A stretch of 64,000 nt of DNA from Actinosynnema sp042752395 (GTDB lineage: Bacteria > Actinomycetota > Actinomycetes > Mycobacteriales > Pseudonocardiaceae). The stretch spans positions 1 to 64,000 of the forward strand of contig NZ_JBHYXZ010000015.1 in the NCBI RefSeq assembly GCF_042752395.1. The letters run 5' to 3'. Positions 33,528 through 43,201 of the stretch are shown here, in pieces. Both the position numbers and the translations under genes were made by a program. Within the stretch, counting starts at the first letter, position 1. The number at the start of each line of letters is the position of its first letter. The notes beneath the pieces are model-generated. The model had not been told where the DNA came from, made no database searches, and worked only from the letters and a program-made list of their open reading frames with translations.

Positions 33528-34147
33528 GACCCCTGCTCCTTCGCCGACCGGCTCACGGCCAGCACCCGCTGCGCCACCGTGATGGTGACCAGCGCGGCGA
33601 GCAGGTACAACGCCACCGGCAGGACGTAGGGCACGCCGAGCCCGTGCAGGCCCACGCCGACCAGCGCGACGATGAACCGCTCGGCCCGCTCGGCCAGGCC
33701 GCCGTCGGCGGACAGCCCGGACGCCTCCGCCCGCGCCTTCACGTACGAGGTGACCTGCGCGCCGACCAGCGAGACCAGGGTGGCCGCGGCCAGCCCGTGC
33801 TCGCCCTCGCCGAACGCCCACCACGCGACGGCGGCGAACAGCGCGCCGTCGGCGATCCGGTCGCAGGTCGCGTCCAGCACGGCGCCGAATTTCGTGCCGC
33901 CGCCCTGGGCGCGTGCCATCGCGCCGTCGATCAGGTCGAACAGCACGAAAGCGGTCACCAGGGCCGCGCCCGTGAACAGCTGCCCGCGCGGGATGAACCA
34001 CAGCGCGGCGGCGACGGAGCCGACGGTGCCCAGCACCGTGACGGCGTTCGGGGTGAGGCCGCGGCGCAGCAGCCACGCCCCGACCGGATCGGTGACGCGC
34101 GAGACCGACGCGCGGGCGAAGATGTTCAGCATGGGGCGGCGGGGCAC
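33524..34147 (-). CDS. pgsA1: phosphatidylinositol phosphate synthase (CDP-alcohol phosphatidyltransferase)
   Basis: A 207-residue integral membrane enzyme joining CDP-diacylglycerol and inositol 1-phosphate. The CDP-OH-P signature DG-x2-AR-x8-G-x3-D-x3-D is complete (DGAMAR, then G, AVLD and ATCD). About six membrane helices. GTG at 34147 or ATG at 34132 are both possible starts; the longer form is given. First gene of the PIM lipid operon. In mycobacteria the HIT and thrS genes lie directly upstream; here they begin 6.4 kb away. Confidence 0.9.
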   Translation of the reverse strand: MPRRPMLNIFARASVSRVTDPVGAWLLRRGLTPNAVTVLGTVGSVAAALWFIPRGQLFTGAALVTAFVLFDLIDGAMARAQGGGTKFGAVLDATCDRIADGALFAAVAWWAFGEGEHGLAAATLVSLVGAQVTSYVKARAEASGLSADGGLAERAERFIVALVGVGLHGLGVPYVLPVALYLLAALVTITVAQRVLAVSRSAKEQGS

Positions 34148-34191
34148 CTACCGACGGGGACGACGTGTCCCGCGCAGCCTAACCACCCAGC

Positions 34192-35031
34192 TCAGCCGAG
34201 CTTGCGGTGGTCCCTGGAGATCTGCTCCAGCAGGTCTTCCAGCGCGTCGCCGCGCACCGCGAGCCGTTCGAGCCGGCTGAACAGGGACAGGTACTCGCGC
34301 ACATCGTGCGGGTCGGTGATGGTCGCGTTGCCGGTCAGCACGCTGAGCGTCACCACCCGCTCGTCGTAGACCTGGAACCCGTGCAGGGCGACCATGTTGG
34401 CGTCCGCGGTCCACGGCACGACCCCGAGCTGGACGTTCGGTCTTCGCATGATCTGCACGAGGTGGTCGATCTGCTCGCACATGAGGTCGGCGGACCCCAT
34501 GCGCCAGCGCAGCGCGCTCTCCGCGAGCAGGAAGACGAACCGCTTGCCCAGGTCGTCCATGCGGGCACGGCGGCTGCGCAGGGTGGCGATCGCGCTGTCC
34601 TGCTCGTGCGGGGGCATCGTGTTGTGCACGACGCGCAAGTAGTTCTCGCTCTGCAGCAGCGCGGGCACGCCCGCGTTCTGGAAGAAGCGGCTGGTGGTGG
34701 CACGGGCCTCGATACGGGCCACGGTCTGCTGGTGGCGGTGGGCCCCCCGGTGCAGCACCACCCGGCGGGTCTCCGCCTCGGCGTGCAACTGGCGGGCCAA
34801 CTCGACCAGCTCGACCCTGGTCTCCCTGGTCGCGGACAGCTCGGCGACCAGGCGCTCCACGTCGGTCACGGACGGGAGGAGCATGCCGTTCTCGATCTTC
34901 GACAGCTTGGACTGGCTCATCCCGGTAGCGCGCGCCGTGGCCGTTCCGGTCATCTTGGCCTCGGTGCGCAGCCTTCGTAACTCGCGCGAGAGCCGTTCTC
35001 GGGCCAGCCGCGAACGCTCAGGTGCGGTCAT
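34192..35031 (-). CDS. XRE-family regulator with DUF5753 domain
   Basis: A 279-residue protein. HTH at residues ~15-75 (RTEAKMTGTATARATGMSQS, KLSKIENGMLLP), then DUF5753 (~95-270) with QNAGVPALLQSENYLRVVHN and WTADANMVALHGFQVYD. Unlike the pair at 27.8 kb it has no DUF397 partner; the next gene downstream is pgsA1 on the same strand, 44 bases away. It belongs to the block that interrupts the HIT-pgsA synteny. Start ATG at 35031. Confidence 0.87.
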   Translation of the reverse strand: MTAPERSRLARERLSRELRRLRTEAKMTGTATARATGMSQSKLSKIENGMLLPSVTDVERLVAELSATRETRVELVELARQLHAEAETRRVVLHRGAHRHQQTVARIEARATTSRFFQNAGVPALLQSENYLRVVHNTMPPHEQDSAIATLRSRRARMDDLGKRFVFLLAESALRWRMGSADLMCEQIDHLVQIMRRPNVQLGVVPWTADANMVALHGFQVYDERVVTLSVLTGNATITDPHDVREYLSLFSRLERLAVRGDALEDLLEQISRDHRKLG

Positions 35032-35135
35032 GCAACGCACCGTATCGACGCCTCACCCCTCTTGACGATCGGCCAGGAAGGTGTCTGAGGGTCGGCCGAC
35101 CGTCGCTGCGAGGTGATCTCCGGCACGCTCGCGCC

Positions 35136-35163
35136 ACCTGCACGTGCACCCGATCGTGCAGGT
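35136..35163 (-). terminator. hairpin after the anti-sigma gene
   Basis: ACCTGCACG (35136-35144) pairs perfectly with CGTGCAGGT (35155-35163), 10-base loop, 72 bases beyond the anti-sigma stop and 105 bases upstream of the XRE start. A terminator for the adenylation-to-anti-sigma gene series, or an operator for the XRE gene. Confidence 0.4.
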
Positions 35164-35234
35164 ACCTCTGTGCTAGGGCGGTTGCGCCGGTCAGGGGTTC
35201 CGGGGCGGCCCGTCCGCCCGACCGTGACGCGTCC

Positions 35235-36140
<906 letters not shown>

Positions 36141-36144
<4 letters not shown>

Positions 36145-36650
36145 CGTCCGGTGACCCCCTTCTCCTCCAGCGCCAGCCGCAGCGCCCGCAGACCGTAGTG
36201 CAACCGCGACTTCACGGTGCCCTCCGGCAGGTCCAGTGCGACGGCCAGCTCGGCGACGGACTGGCCCATGTAGTACGCACGCACGATCACCGTGCGGTGC
36301 TCCGGCGTCAACTGGGTGAGCACGTCGGCCACCAGCCACGCGTCCAGGGCCGAGTCGCTGGGGTCGGACCTGGCCCGCTCCGGCGGCCGTGCCGAGCCGA
36401 TCTCCCAGCGGGCGCGGGCGCTGCGGCGCTCGTCGATCACCACGTTGCGCGCCACCGTGTAGAGCCACGCGCGGGCCGCCGCCGCGCCCTGTTCCAGCAC
36501 CTTCGGGTTGCGCCACGCGCGCAGCAGGGCCTCCTGCACCACGTCGCGGGACAGCTCGTCGTCGCCGGTCAGCCGGCGCACGTACCGCCACAGCGCGGGC
36601 GCGTGCTCGTCGTGGAGGGAGCGCAGCAGGTCGATGTGGGTGTCGTTGAT
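36141..36650 (-). CDS. ECF-type RNA polymerase sigma factor (possible ATC start)
   Basis: A 169-residue sigma-70 family protein. Region 2 (~residues 9-75: LLRSLHDEHAPALWRYVRRL, VVQEALLRAWRNP) and region 4 (~105-155: TPEHRTVIVRAYYMGQSVAE, LPEGTVKSRLHYGL) are complete. Region 2 requires a start upstream of the first GTG (36581), yet between the in-frame TAG at 36666-36668 and that GTG there is no ATG, GTG or TTG. A perfect AGGAGG lies 6 bases before ATC at 36650, giving I/M-N-D-T-H-I-D-L-L. So either a rare ATC start or an ATG-to-ATC change/error. It begins 15 bases after the crotonase stop and is coupled to the anti-sigma gene. Confidence 0.85.
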
Positions 36651-36665
36651 CGCGCACCTCCTGGG

Positions 36666-37475
36666 CTAGTCGTGGAGCAGCGGTTCCCGGGTGGCGGCGC
36701 GGAAGTCCGGTCGGCGCTTGGCGAGGAACGCCGCCGTGCCCTCGCGCATGTCGTCGGTGGTGAACGCCTCGCGGAACGCGTCCAGCTCGACGGCCAGCCC
36801 GGCGGCCACCGTCGTCCCGGCGGAGGCGTTCACCGCCGCCTTGGCCAGCGAGACCGCCGTGGCCGAGTTGCCCGCGATCCGGTCGAGCACGGCGCGTGCG
36901 GCGGCCAGCATCCCACCCCGGTCGTCGAACACCGCGGTGACCAGGCCGAGGCGCAGCGCCTCGGCCGCGTCGACGTGCCTGCCGGTGTAGATCAGCTCAC
37001 GGGCGAGCGCGGGGCCGACCAGGCGTTGCAGCCGGACGCAGCCGCCGAAGCCGGGGATCAGGCCGAGCACGACCTCCGGCTGGCCGAACACGGCGCGCCG
37101 GGTCGCGTAGGCGAAGTCGCAGGCCAGCACCAGCTCGCAGCCGCCGCCGAGCGCGTACCCGTCCACGCACGCGACGACCGGGCACGGCACCTCCTCCAGC
37201 AGCCGGGTGACGCGTTGGCCGAGCCGGCCGAACCGCTCGCCCTCGTCGGGGGTCATGGCGGCCATCTCGCGGATGTCCGCGCCCGCGACGAACGCCGGGC
37301 CGGGCGCGCCGGTGAGGATGACGCCGCGGGGCGCCGGGCCGGCGAGGACGCCGGAGAAGAAGTGGTCGAGTTCGGCCAGCACGCGGCCCGACAGGGCGTT
37401 GCGCGCCGGTGGCCGTGAGACGGTGACCGTCGTGACGCCGTCCTGTTCGTCGATGAGCAAGGTCGAGTAGTCCAC
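36666..37475 (-). CDS. enoyl-CoA hydratase/isomerase (crotonase) family protein
   Basis: A 269-residue crotonase. Oxyanion-hole segments FVAGADIREM and YALGGGCELVLACD are present, and both catalytic glutamates of hydratases are kept (GGGCEL and GQPEVVLGLIPG), so true hydratase chemistry on an acyl-CoA is likely. GTG at 37475 follows GAGGAG. Starts 9 bases after the membrane flavoprotein stop, as third gene of the adenylation operon; in that setting it may process a CoA- or adenylate-derived intermediate, but ordinary fatty-acid metabolism is equally possible. Confidence 0.87.
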   Translation of the reverse strand: MDYSTLLIDEQDGVTTVTVSRPPARNALSGRVLAELDHFFSGVLAGPAPRGVILTGAPGPAFVAGADIREMAAMTPDEGERFGRLGQRVTRLLEEVPCPVVACVDGYALGGGCELVLACDFAYATRRAVFGQPEVVLGLIPGFGGCVRLQRLVGPALARELIYTGRHVDAAEALRLGLVTAVFDDRGGMLAAARAVLDRIAGNSATAVSLAKAAVNASAGTTVAAGLAVELDAFREAFTTDDMREGTAAFLAKRRPDFRAATREPLLHD

Positions 37476-37484
37476 GGAGTCTCC

Positions 37485-38696
37485 TCACGAGTCCCAGATG
37501 GCGCCGAAGGCCGGCACGCCCCGGGCCTCCAGCTCCTCCACGACGTGCCAGGTCGTCTTCTTGTTGGAGATGCAGATCACCGCCTCGGCGTCGAACTCCC
37601 GGTGCGCGCGCAGGGCCAGCTCGACCAGGTCGGGCTTGCCGTCGCGGACGGTGTCCCAGACCAGCGCCTCCGGCTGCACGGCCTCGATCTCGTCCACCAG
37701 CGCGTCGCCGTAGGTCTCGCGGGGCGTGCGGGTGGACCACACCAGGCGCGACGGGGTCTCCCGCGACAGCAGGTGCGGCAGGCAGGGCCCGATGCCGCTG
37801 CCCGTGGCGACCCACACCACCCTGGTGAACAGCTTGTCGATGTTGCCGACGCCGGCCGTCGGCACGCCCTTGACCCACAGGTGGGTCGGCAGGTCGTCGA
37901 TCAGCGAGCCCGTCCAGTCGCCGGCGCGGGACACGGTGAGCCGGAACCCGGTGCGGCCGGGCGTCGGCACGTTCGCGAACGAGTGCCACTCCAGCAGCGG
38001 GTTGCGGCTGATCGCGGTGGACGAGCCCGCGAACGGCGTCACGCCGTAGTCGAACGAGACCAGCGCGACGTGCCGCGACGGCCGGGTGATCCGCACCGGC
38101 ACGCGGCGCAGCCGGACCCACGGCAGGACGACGCTCGCCACCACCAGCAGGAGCAGCCAGAACTGGAGCGAGCCGGCGAAACCCGGCTGCCGGGACGCGT
38201 GCACCGCGAACAGCGCGAGCACCGTCCAGCCCGCGAACCGGTGCACCCGCTCGAAGAGGTCGTGCCGGCTCGCGCGCAGGCGGGGCAGGGCGAACACGAC
38301 CATGCCGGCCATCAGGGCGAGGATCGTCCACGTCAGGGGGTCGTTCAGGGTCCAGGCCAGGGCGGCGAACCAGGCCGTGGCGGACACCGCCGCGCCCACG
38401 TGCAGGCCGCCGAAGTGGTAGACCTTGCCGAGCGCCCAGCGGACCTTGAGCGGCCACGTGGTCGGCGCGCTGGTGGCGAGCCGGAACAGCAGGTTGATCA
38501 CGTGCTGCTGGCGGACCAGCACGGCCAGCGCGACGTTGACCACGACCAGGTCGGCGATCGCCTGCGCGGAGTCCACGCCGAACGCGACCGCGGTGTTGGC
38601 CAGGAGGACCGCGGCGGCGAGGCGGTTGTGGTGGGTGAACGGGCGTCGGCGGAGCCGCAGCCGGACCGACGGCGGGTCGGTGCGCGTGGTGGTCAT
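37485..38696 (-). CDS. membrane flavoprotein oxidoreductase (ferric-reductase-like; similar in layout to fungal TmpA)
   Basis: A 403-residue protein with about six membrane helices in residues ~25-200 and a cytosolic FAD/NAD(P)-type reductase half. Histidines that could ligate heme or sense electrons occur in KVYHFGGLHVG and ERVHRFAGWTVLALFAVHAS. The soluble half has SFANVPTPGRTGFRLTVSRA, the nucleotide-binding VWVATGSGIGPCLPHLL, and a terminal ISNKKTTWHVVEELEARGVP. ATG at 38696 overlaps the adenylation gene stop (ATGA). In fungi, TmpA/TmpB proteins combine such a domain with an adenylation domain; the bacterial pair looks like a split version. That comparison is from memory; function unknown. 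Confidence 0.65.
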   Translation of the reverse strand: MTTTRTDPPSVRLRLRRRPFTHHNRLAAAVLLANTAVAFGVDSAQAIADLVVVNVALAVLVRQQHVINLLFRLATSAPTTWPLKVRWALGKVYHFGGLHVGAAVSATAWFAALAWTLNDPLTWTILALMAGMVVFALPRLRASRHDLFERVHRFAGWTVLALFAVHASRQPGFAGSLQFWLLLLVVASVVLPWVRLRRVPVRITRPSRHVALVSFDYGVTPFAGSSTAISRNPLLEWHSFANVPTPGRTGFRLTVSRAGDWTGSLIDDLPTHLWVKGVPTAGVGNIDKLFTRVVWVATGSGIGPCLPHLLSRETPSRLVWSTRTPRETYGDALVDEIEAVQPEALVWDTVRDGKPDLVELALRAHREFDAEAVICISNKKTTWHVVEELEARGVPAFGAIWDS

Positions 38697-40204
38697 GACG
38701 CGGCCACCAGTAACGACAGCGCGGCGCGGTCCACCTTGCCGCGGTCGGTCAGCGGCAGGTCGTCCACGGCGACGACCTCGGCCGGCACGCAGTAGTACGG
38801 CAGGACGCGCGCCACGGCGTCCTTGGCGTCGTCCGGCGCGACCGAGGCGGGGCTGACGACACCGACGAGCCTGCCGTCGCGCAGGACGGTCGTGGCGCGG
38901 ACGCAGCCGGGCGCGGTCTCCAGGGCCGAGGTCACCGCGTCCAGCTCGACCCGGAAGCCGCGGACCTTGACCTGGTCGTCGGTGCGGCCGTGGTGCTCCA
39001 GCTCGCCTTCAGGCGTCCAGCGGCCCAGGTCGCGGGTGCGGAACATCAGGTGGTCGCCGCCCAGGAACGGGTCGGGGCGGTAGCGCTGGGCGGTCAGCAC
39101 GTCGTTGCCGAGGTAGCCGGCCGTGACGCAGGCGCCGCCCGCCCACATCTCGCCGACCTCGCCGATCGGGCACGGCCGCAGGTCGTCGTCCAGCACGTAG
39201 ACCGTGGTGTTGGGCACCGGGCGGCCGATGGTCAGCCGGCCGACGCGGGGGTCGTAGCGCTGCACCGTGTTGACGATCGTGACTTCCGTGGGGCCGCAGG
39301 CGTTGTGGAAGGTCGCGCGGGCGGACCAGGCGTCGGCCAGGGCTCGGGGGCAGCGCTCGCCGGCCACGGCGACGACGCGCACGTCGGGGCACCGCCGGGG
39401 GTCCAGTGTGGACAGCACGCCGGGGGTGGCGATGAGGACGGTGGCGGTTTCGGCCGTGCGGGCGATGTCGCGGCCGCGGATGACGGACGTCGCGCCGTGC
39501 GTGAGCGCGCCGAAGACCTCCCACACGGCCATGTCGAACGCGATGTTGAGCAGTTGGGCGACCCGGTCGCCGGGGCGGATGCCCAGGTCGCCCGGCTCGG
39601 TGAGCAGGACGTTGCACAGGTTGGCGTGGGTGACGCGGACGCCGTTGGGGACGCCGGTGGTGCCGGAGGTGAAGATGACGACGGCGATGTCGCCGCTTTC
39701 CGCTCGCGGTGCGGTGACGCGGCGGTCCGGGAGGGTGTCGAGGGCCAGGACGGTGGGCGCGTCGAGCGCGGGGGCGTGCTCGCTGGTGGTGAGGACGACC
39801 TCGATGGCGGCGGTGCGGATCACGTGGTCGAGGTGCGGGCGCGGGGTGATGCGGACGTCCTGCGGCACGTAGGCCGCGCCGACCTTCAGCACGGCCAGGA
39901 TGCCGACGACCATGTGGGTGGAGCGGGTGAGGAACACGCCGACGTGGTCGCCGGGCCGGACGCCGGCGTCGAGGAGCGCGGCGGCGACGACGTTGGCGCG
40001 GTGGTCCAGTTCGCCGTAGGTCAGGCAGGAGCCCTCGTGCTCGACGGCGCGGGCGTGCGGCGACCGTGCGGCGTGGGCTTCGAAGGCGTGGTGGATGCGG
40101 TGGAACGGCGGCGTGACGGCGGGGCCGTGGCCGAATCGTCGGAAGAGCGGGCGGTCGTCCGGGGGCGGTCCTGGCACGGCGGGTGGCTCGGTCATGGCTG
40201 TCAC
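38693..40204 (-). CDS. stand-alone NRPS-type adenylation enzyme
   Basis: A 503-residue ANL-superfamily enzyme with amino-acid-type adenylation motifs: A2 LKVGAAYVPQD, A3 FTSGTTGVPNG (the usual PKG lysine is Asn), A4 FDMAVWE with the FD aspartate that binds alpha-amino groups, A5 NACGPTEVT, A7 RTRDLGRW, A8 DDQVKVRGFRVEL and A10 LTDRGKVDR with the catalytic lysine. No carrier, condensation or reductase domain is attached or nearby. It should make an amino-acyl (or carboxy-acyl) adenylate and hand it to an unknown acceptor. GTG at 40204 with AGAGG upstream; ATG at 40195 possible. First gene of the operon with the membrane flavoprotein and crotonase. Confidence 0.83.
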   Translation of the reverse strand: MTAMTEPPAVPGPPPDDRPLFRRFGHGPAVTPPFHRIHHAFEAHAARSPHARAVEHEGSCLTYGELDHRANVVAAALLDAGVRPGDHVGVFLTRSTHMVVGILAVLKVGAAYVPQDVRITPRPHLDHVIRTAAIEVVLTTSEHAPALDAPTVLALDTLPDRRVTAPRAESGDIAVVIFTSGTTGVPNGVRVTHANLCNVLLTEPGDLGIRPGDRVAQLLNIAFDMAVWEVFGALTHGATSVIRGRDIARTAETATVLIATPGVLSTLDPRRCPDVRVVAVAGERCPRALADAWSARATFHNACGPTEVTIVNTVQRYDPRVGRLTIGRPVPNTTVYVLDDDLRPCPIGEVGEMWAGGACVTAGYLGNDVLTAQRYRPDPFLGGDHLMFRTRDLGRWTPEGELEHHGRTDDQVKVRGFRVELDAVTSALETAPGCVRATTVLRDGRLVGVVSPASVAPDDAKDAVARVLPYYCVPAEVVAVDDLPLTDRGKVDRAALSLLVAAS

Positions 40205-40320
40205 GGGGTGTGCGCCTCTCGTCAGCCGGGCGTGGTCACCCGGTCTGAACGAGACAGCCCCGCGGTCCGTTCAAGGGGACCGGCAAAAATATTTGAAGAT
40301 TCGCCAACCCGCACCACCGC

Positions 40321-40510
40321 GTGTGTCGAACCCCCAGCCCCCGAGAGTCCTACGCCCAGGACGCGAGAGTCCTACGCCCAGGACCCGTGAATTCAACGCT
40401 CAGGTCCGGCTACCTGGGACGCGAGCGTTGAACTCGGGGGTCGCGGACGTAGGACTCACGCGACGCGAACGTAGGACTCACGGGGTTTGAGTGTTCGACA
40501 CACGGGTCAG
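40321..40510. repeat. inverted pair of four-unit 22-nt arrays
   Basis: Left array, read in reverse orientation, has unit starts at 40321, 40343, 40365 and 40387; right array, in forward orientation, at 40423, 40445, 40467 and 40489. Every step is exactly 22 bases. Cores are variants of AACGTAGGACTC, GTTCGACACAC and GCGTTGAACTC; the outer units GTGTGTCGAAC and GTTCGACACAC are perfect complements, so the whole can fold into one long hairpin. It lies between the HIT gene end and the adenylation gene start, the boundary of the block that splits the thrS-pgsA synteny. The adjoining 40205-40320 holds the adenylation-gene promoter, including an A/T patch at 40285-40300. Confidence 0.85.
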
Positions 40511-41055
40511 TCGAGGGCGGTCCAGGCGTCGGCCAGGAGCTGTCTCGTTTCGCCGAGCAGCTGCGGCAGGACCTTGGTGTGGCCGATCACCGGCATGAAG
40601 TTCGCGTCGCCGCCCCAGCGCGGCACGACGTGCTGGTGCAGGTGCGCCGCGATCCCCGCGCCGGCCACCACGCCCTGGTTCATGCCGATGTTGAACCCGT
40701 GCGGCCCGGAGGCCGAACGGATCACCCGCATCGCCCGCTGGGTGAACGCGGCGAACTCCGCCGTCTCGTCCACCGTCAGGTCCGTGTAGTCGGGCACGTG
40801 CCGGTACGGCAGCACCATCAGGTGACCGGGGTTGTACGGGTACAGGTTCAGCACCGCGAACACCAGCTCGCCGCGCGCCAGGATCAGCCCCTCGGCGTCG
40901 TCCAGCCCGGTCACCCGGCAGAACGGGCACCCCTCGGGCTCGTCGCCCACGGCCTTGCCCTCGCCCCGCACGTACGACAGGCGGTGCGGGGTCCACAACC
41001 GCTGCAACCCGTCGTGGACCCCGACCCCGTCCTGCTCCTCGTACCGGTCCGTCAC
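40507..41055 (-). CDS. HIT-family hydrolase/AP4A phosphorylase-like
   Basis: A 182-residue histidine-triad protein. The active motif HLHQHVV is present in AAHLHQHVVPRW, with the upstream CPFCRV zinc-type cysteines and LNLYPYNPGHLMVLPYRHV strand. By place (directly after thrS) and layout it matches Rv2613c, reported as a diadenosine tetraphosphate phosphorylase; threonyl-tRNA synthetase makes AP4A, so the pairing is sensible. GTG at 41055 overlaps the thrS stop. Confidence 0.9.
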   Translation of the reverse strand: MTDRYEEQDGVGVHDGLQRLWTPHRLSYVRGEGKAVGDEPEGCPFCRVTGLDDAEGLILARGELVFAVLNLYPYNPGHLMVLPYRHVPDYTDLTVDETAEFAAFTQRAMRVIRSASGPHGFNIGMNQGVVAGAGIAAHLHQHVVPRWGGDANFMPVIGHTKVLPQLLGETRQLLADAWTALD

Positions 41056-43100
41056 TGGACGAGTTCCGCCGTGGGCGAGGCGTTCTCGCGCCGCGCGACC
41101 CAGTCCACGACCGTCTCGACCGCCCGCTCGACCGGCACCCCGTTGATCTGCGTGCCGTCGCGGAACCGGAACGACACCGCGCCCTGCTCCACGTCCTTGC
41201 CGCCCGCGAGCAGCATGAACGGCACCTTCTGCGTGGTGTGGTTGCGGATCTTCTTCTGCATCCGGTCGTCCGAGGCGTCCACCTCGGCCCGGATGCCGCG
41301 CGCCTTGAGCCGCCGCACCACGTCCAACAGGTGGTCGACGTGCTCGTCCGCGATCGGGATGCCCACCACCTGCACCGGCGCGAGCCACGCCGGGAACGCG
41401 CCCGCGTAGTGCTCGGTCAGCACGCCGAAGAACCGCTCCACCGACCCGAACAACGCGCGGTGGATCATCACCGGCCGCTGCCGGCTGCCGTCCGGCCCGG
41501 TGTACTCCAGCTCGAACCGCTCGGGCAGGTTGAAGTCCACCTGGATGGTGGACATCTGCCAGGTGCGGCCCAGCGCGTCCTTGGCCTGCACGGAGATCTT
41601 CGGCCCGTAGAACGCCGCACCGCCCGGGTCGGGCACCAGCTCCAGGCCGGAGTCCTCGGCCGCGACGCGCAACGCCTCGGTCGCCTTCTCCCAGACCTCG
41701 TCCGAGCCGACGTACTTCTCCTCGTTGCGGGTGGACAGCTCCAGGTAGAAGTCGTCCAGGCCGTAGTCGCGCAGCAGCCCGAGCACGAAGCGCAGCAGCG
41801 ACTTCAGCTCGTCCTGCACCTGGTCGGGGGTGCAGAAGATGTGCGCGTCGTCCTGCGTCATGCCGCGCACGCGGGTCAGGCCGTGGATCACGCCGGACTT
41901 CTCGTACCGGTAGACCGAGCCGAACTCGAACATGCGCAGCGGCAGCTCGCGGTAGGACCGCCCGCGCGACTTGAAGATCAGGTCGTGGAACGGGCAGTTC
42001 ATCGGCTTGAGGTAGTAGTCCTGGCCGGGCTTGCGGACCGTGCCGTCCTCGTTGTACTCGGCGTCCAGGTGCATCGCCGGGTACATGCCGTCGCGGTACC
42101 AGTCCAGGTGACCGGAGGTCTCGAACAGGTTGCCCTTGGTGATGTGCGGCGAGTAGACGAACTCGTAGCCCTCTTCGGTGTGACGGGCGCGCGAGTAGTC
42201 CTCCATCGCCTTGCGGATGATCCCGCCGCGCGGGTGGAACACCGCCAGGCCCGAGCCGATCTCGTCCGGGAAGCTGAACAGGTCCAGCTCCACGCCGAGC
42301 TTGCGGTGGTCGCGCCGCTCGGCCTCGGCCAGCAGCTCCAGGTGGGCGTCCAGCGCCTCCTGCGACTCCCACGCCGTGCCGTAGATGCGCTGCAACTGCG
42401 GGTTCTTCTCGTTGCCGCGCCAGTAGGCGGCGGCCACGCGGGTCAGCTTGAACGCCGGGATGTGCTTGGTCGTCGGCACGTGCGGGCCGCGGCACAGGTC
42501 GCCCCACACGCGCTCGCCGGACCGCGGGTCGAGGTTGTCGTAGATCGTCAGCTCGCCGCCGCCGACCTCCATCACCTCGGCGGTGTCGACATCGCTCTTG
42601 ATGTCGACCAGCTCCAGCTTGAACGGCTCGGCGGCCAGCTCGGCCTTGGCCGCGTCCACCGACTCGACCACGCGCCGGGTGAACCGCTGCGCGCCCTTGA
42701 TGATCGACTTCATGCGCTTCTCCAGCGCCTGGAGGTCGTCCATCGTGAACGGCCTGTCGACCTGGAAGTCGTAGTAGAAGCCGTCCTTGACCGGCGGTCC
42801 GATGCCCAGCTTGGCCTCGGGGAACTGCTGCTGCACGGCCTGCGCCAGCACGTGGGCGGCGGAGTGCCGGATCACACTGCGGCCGGCCTCGGTGTCGGCG
42901 GCGACCGGCTCGACCTCGACCTCGACCTGCGGGGTCCAGGAGAGGTCGCGCAGGTGGCCCTCGGGGTCGCGCACGACCACGACGGCGTCCGGCCCCTTGC
43001 CGGGCAGCCCCGCTTCCCGCACCGCCGTCCCCGCCGTGGTCCCCGCCGTCACCACCACGCGTGGTGGGTTCGGGGCGGCTGCGGGGCGCGGTTCGGACAC
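41052..43100 (-). CDS. thrS: threonyl-tRNA synthetase
   Basis: A 682-residue class II aminoacyl-tRNA synthetase. Domain order: N-terminal TGS-like domain (~1-70), editing domain with HSAAHVLAQA (~90-250), catalytic core with zinc ligands in MNCPFHD, then VIHGLTRVRGMTQDDAHIFC, and the anticodon-binding C-terminus (VVGIPIADEHVDHLLDVV onward). Charges tRNA-Thr and removes mischarged serine. GTG at 43100 with GAGGAG upstream. No T-box leader was seen in the 100 bases before it. Followed by the HIT gene as in mycobacteria. Confidence 0.97.
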   Translation of the reverse strand: MSEPRPAAAPNPPRVVVTAGTTAGTAVREAGLPGKGPDAVVVVRDPEGHLRDLSWTPQVEVEVEPVAADTEAGRSVIRHSAAHVLAQAVQQQFPEAKLGIGPPVKDGFYYDFQVDRPFTMDDLQALEKRMKSIIKGAQRFTRRVVESVDAAKAELAAEPFKLELVDIKSDVDTAEVMEVGGGELTIYDNLDPRSGERVWGDLCRGPHVPTTKHIPAFKLTRVAAAYWRGNEKNPQLQRIYGTAWESQEALDAHLELLAEAERRDHRKLGVELDLFSFPDEIGSGLAVFHPRGGIIRKAMEDYSRARHTEEGYEFVYSPHITKGNLFETSGHLDWYRDGMYPAMHLDAEYNEDGTVRKPGQDYYLKPMNCPFHDLIFKSRGRSYRELPLRMFEFGSVYRYEKSGVIHGLTRVRGMTQDDAHIFCTPDQVQDELKSLLRFVLGLLRDYGLDDFYLELSTRNEEKYVGSDEVWEKATEALRVAAEDSGLELVPDPGGAAFYGPKISVQAKDALGRTWQMSTIQVDFNLPERFELEYTGPDGSRQRPVMIHRALFGSVERFFGVLTEHYAGAFPAWLAPVQVVGIPIADEHVDHLLDVVRRLKARGIRAEVDASDDRMQKKIRNHTTQKVPFMLLAGGKDVEQGAVSFRFRDGTQINGVPVERAVETVVDWVARRENASPTAELVQ

Positions 43101-43201
43101 GGTGACTCCTCGGTGTGTGTTCGGTCCTTCCCCCGAGATGTTATCGGTGCTCACCGACCGCTTTTCCGGCGCACCGGGTCGGCCGCCGGTCGGGCCGCCG
43201 T

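Noticed and set aside
38693..40204. Core of an NRPS biosynthetic cluster
   Set aside because: No condensation, carrier, thioesterase or tailoring genes are nearby; the enzyme is stand-alone.
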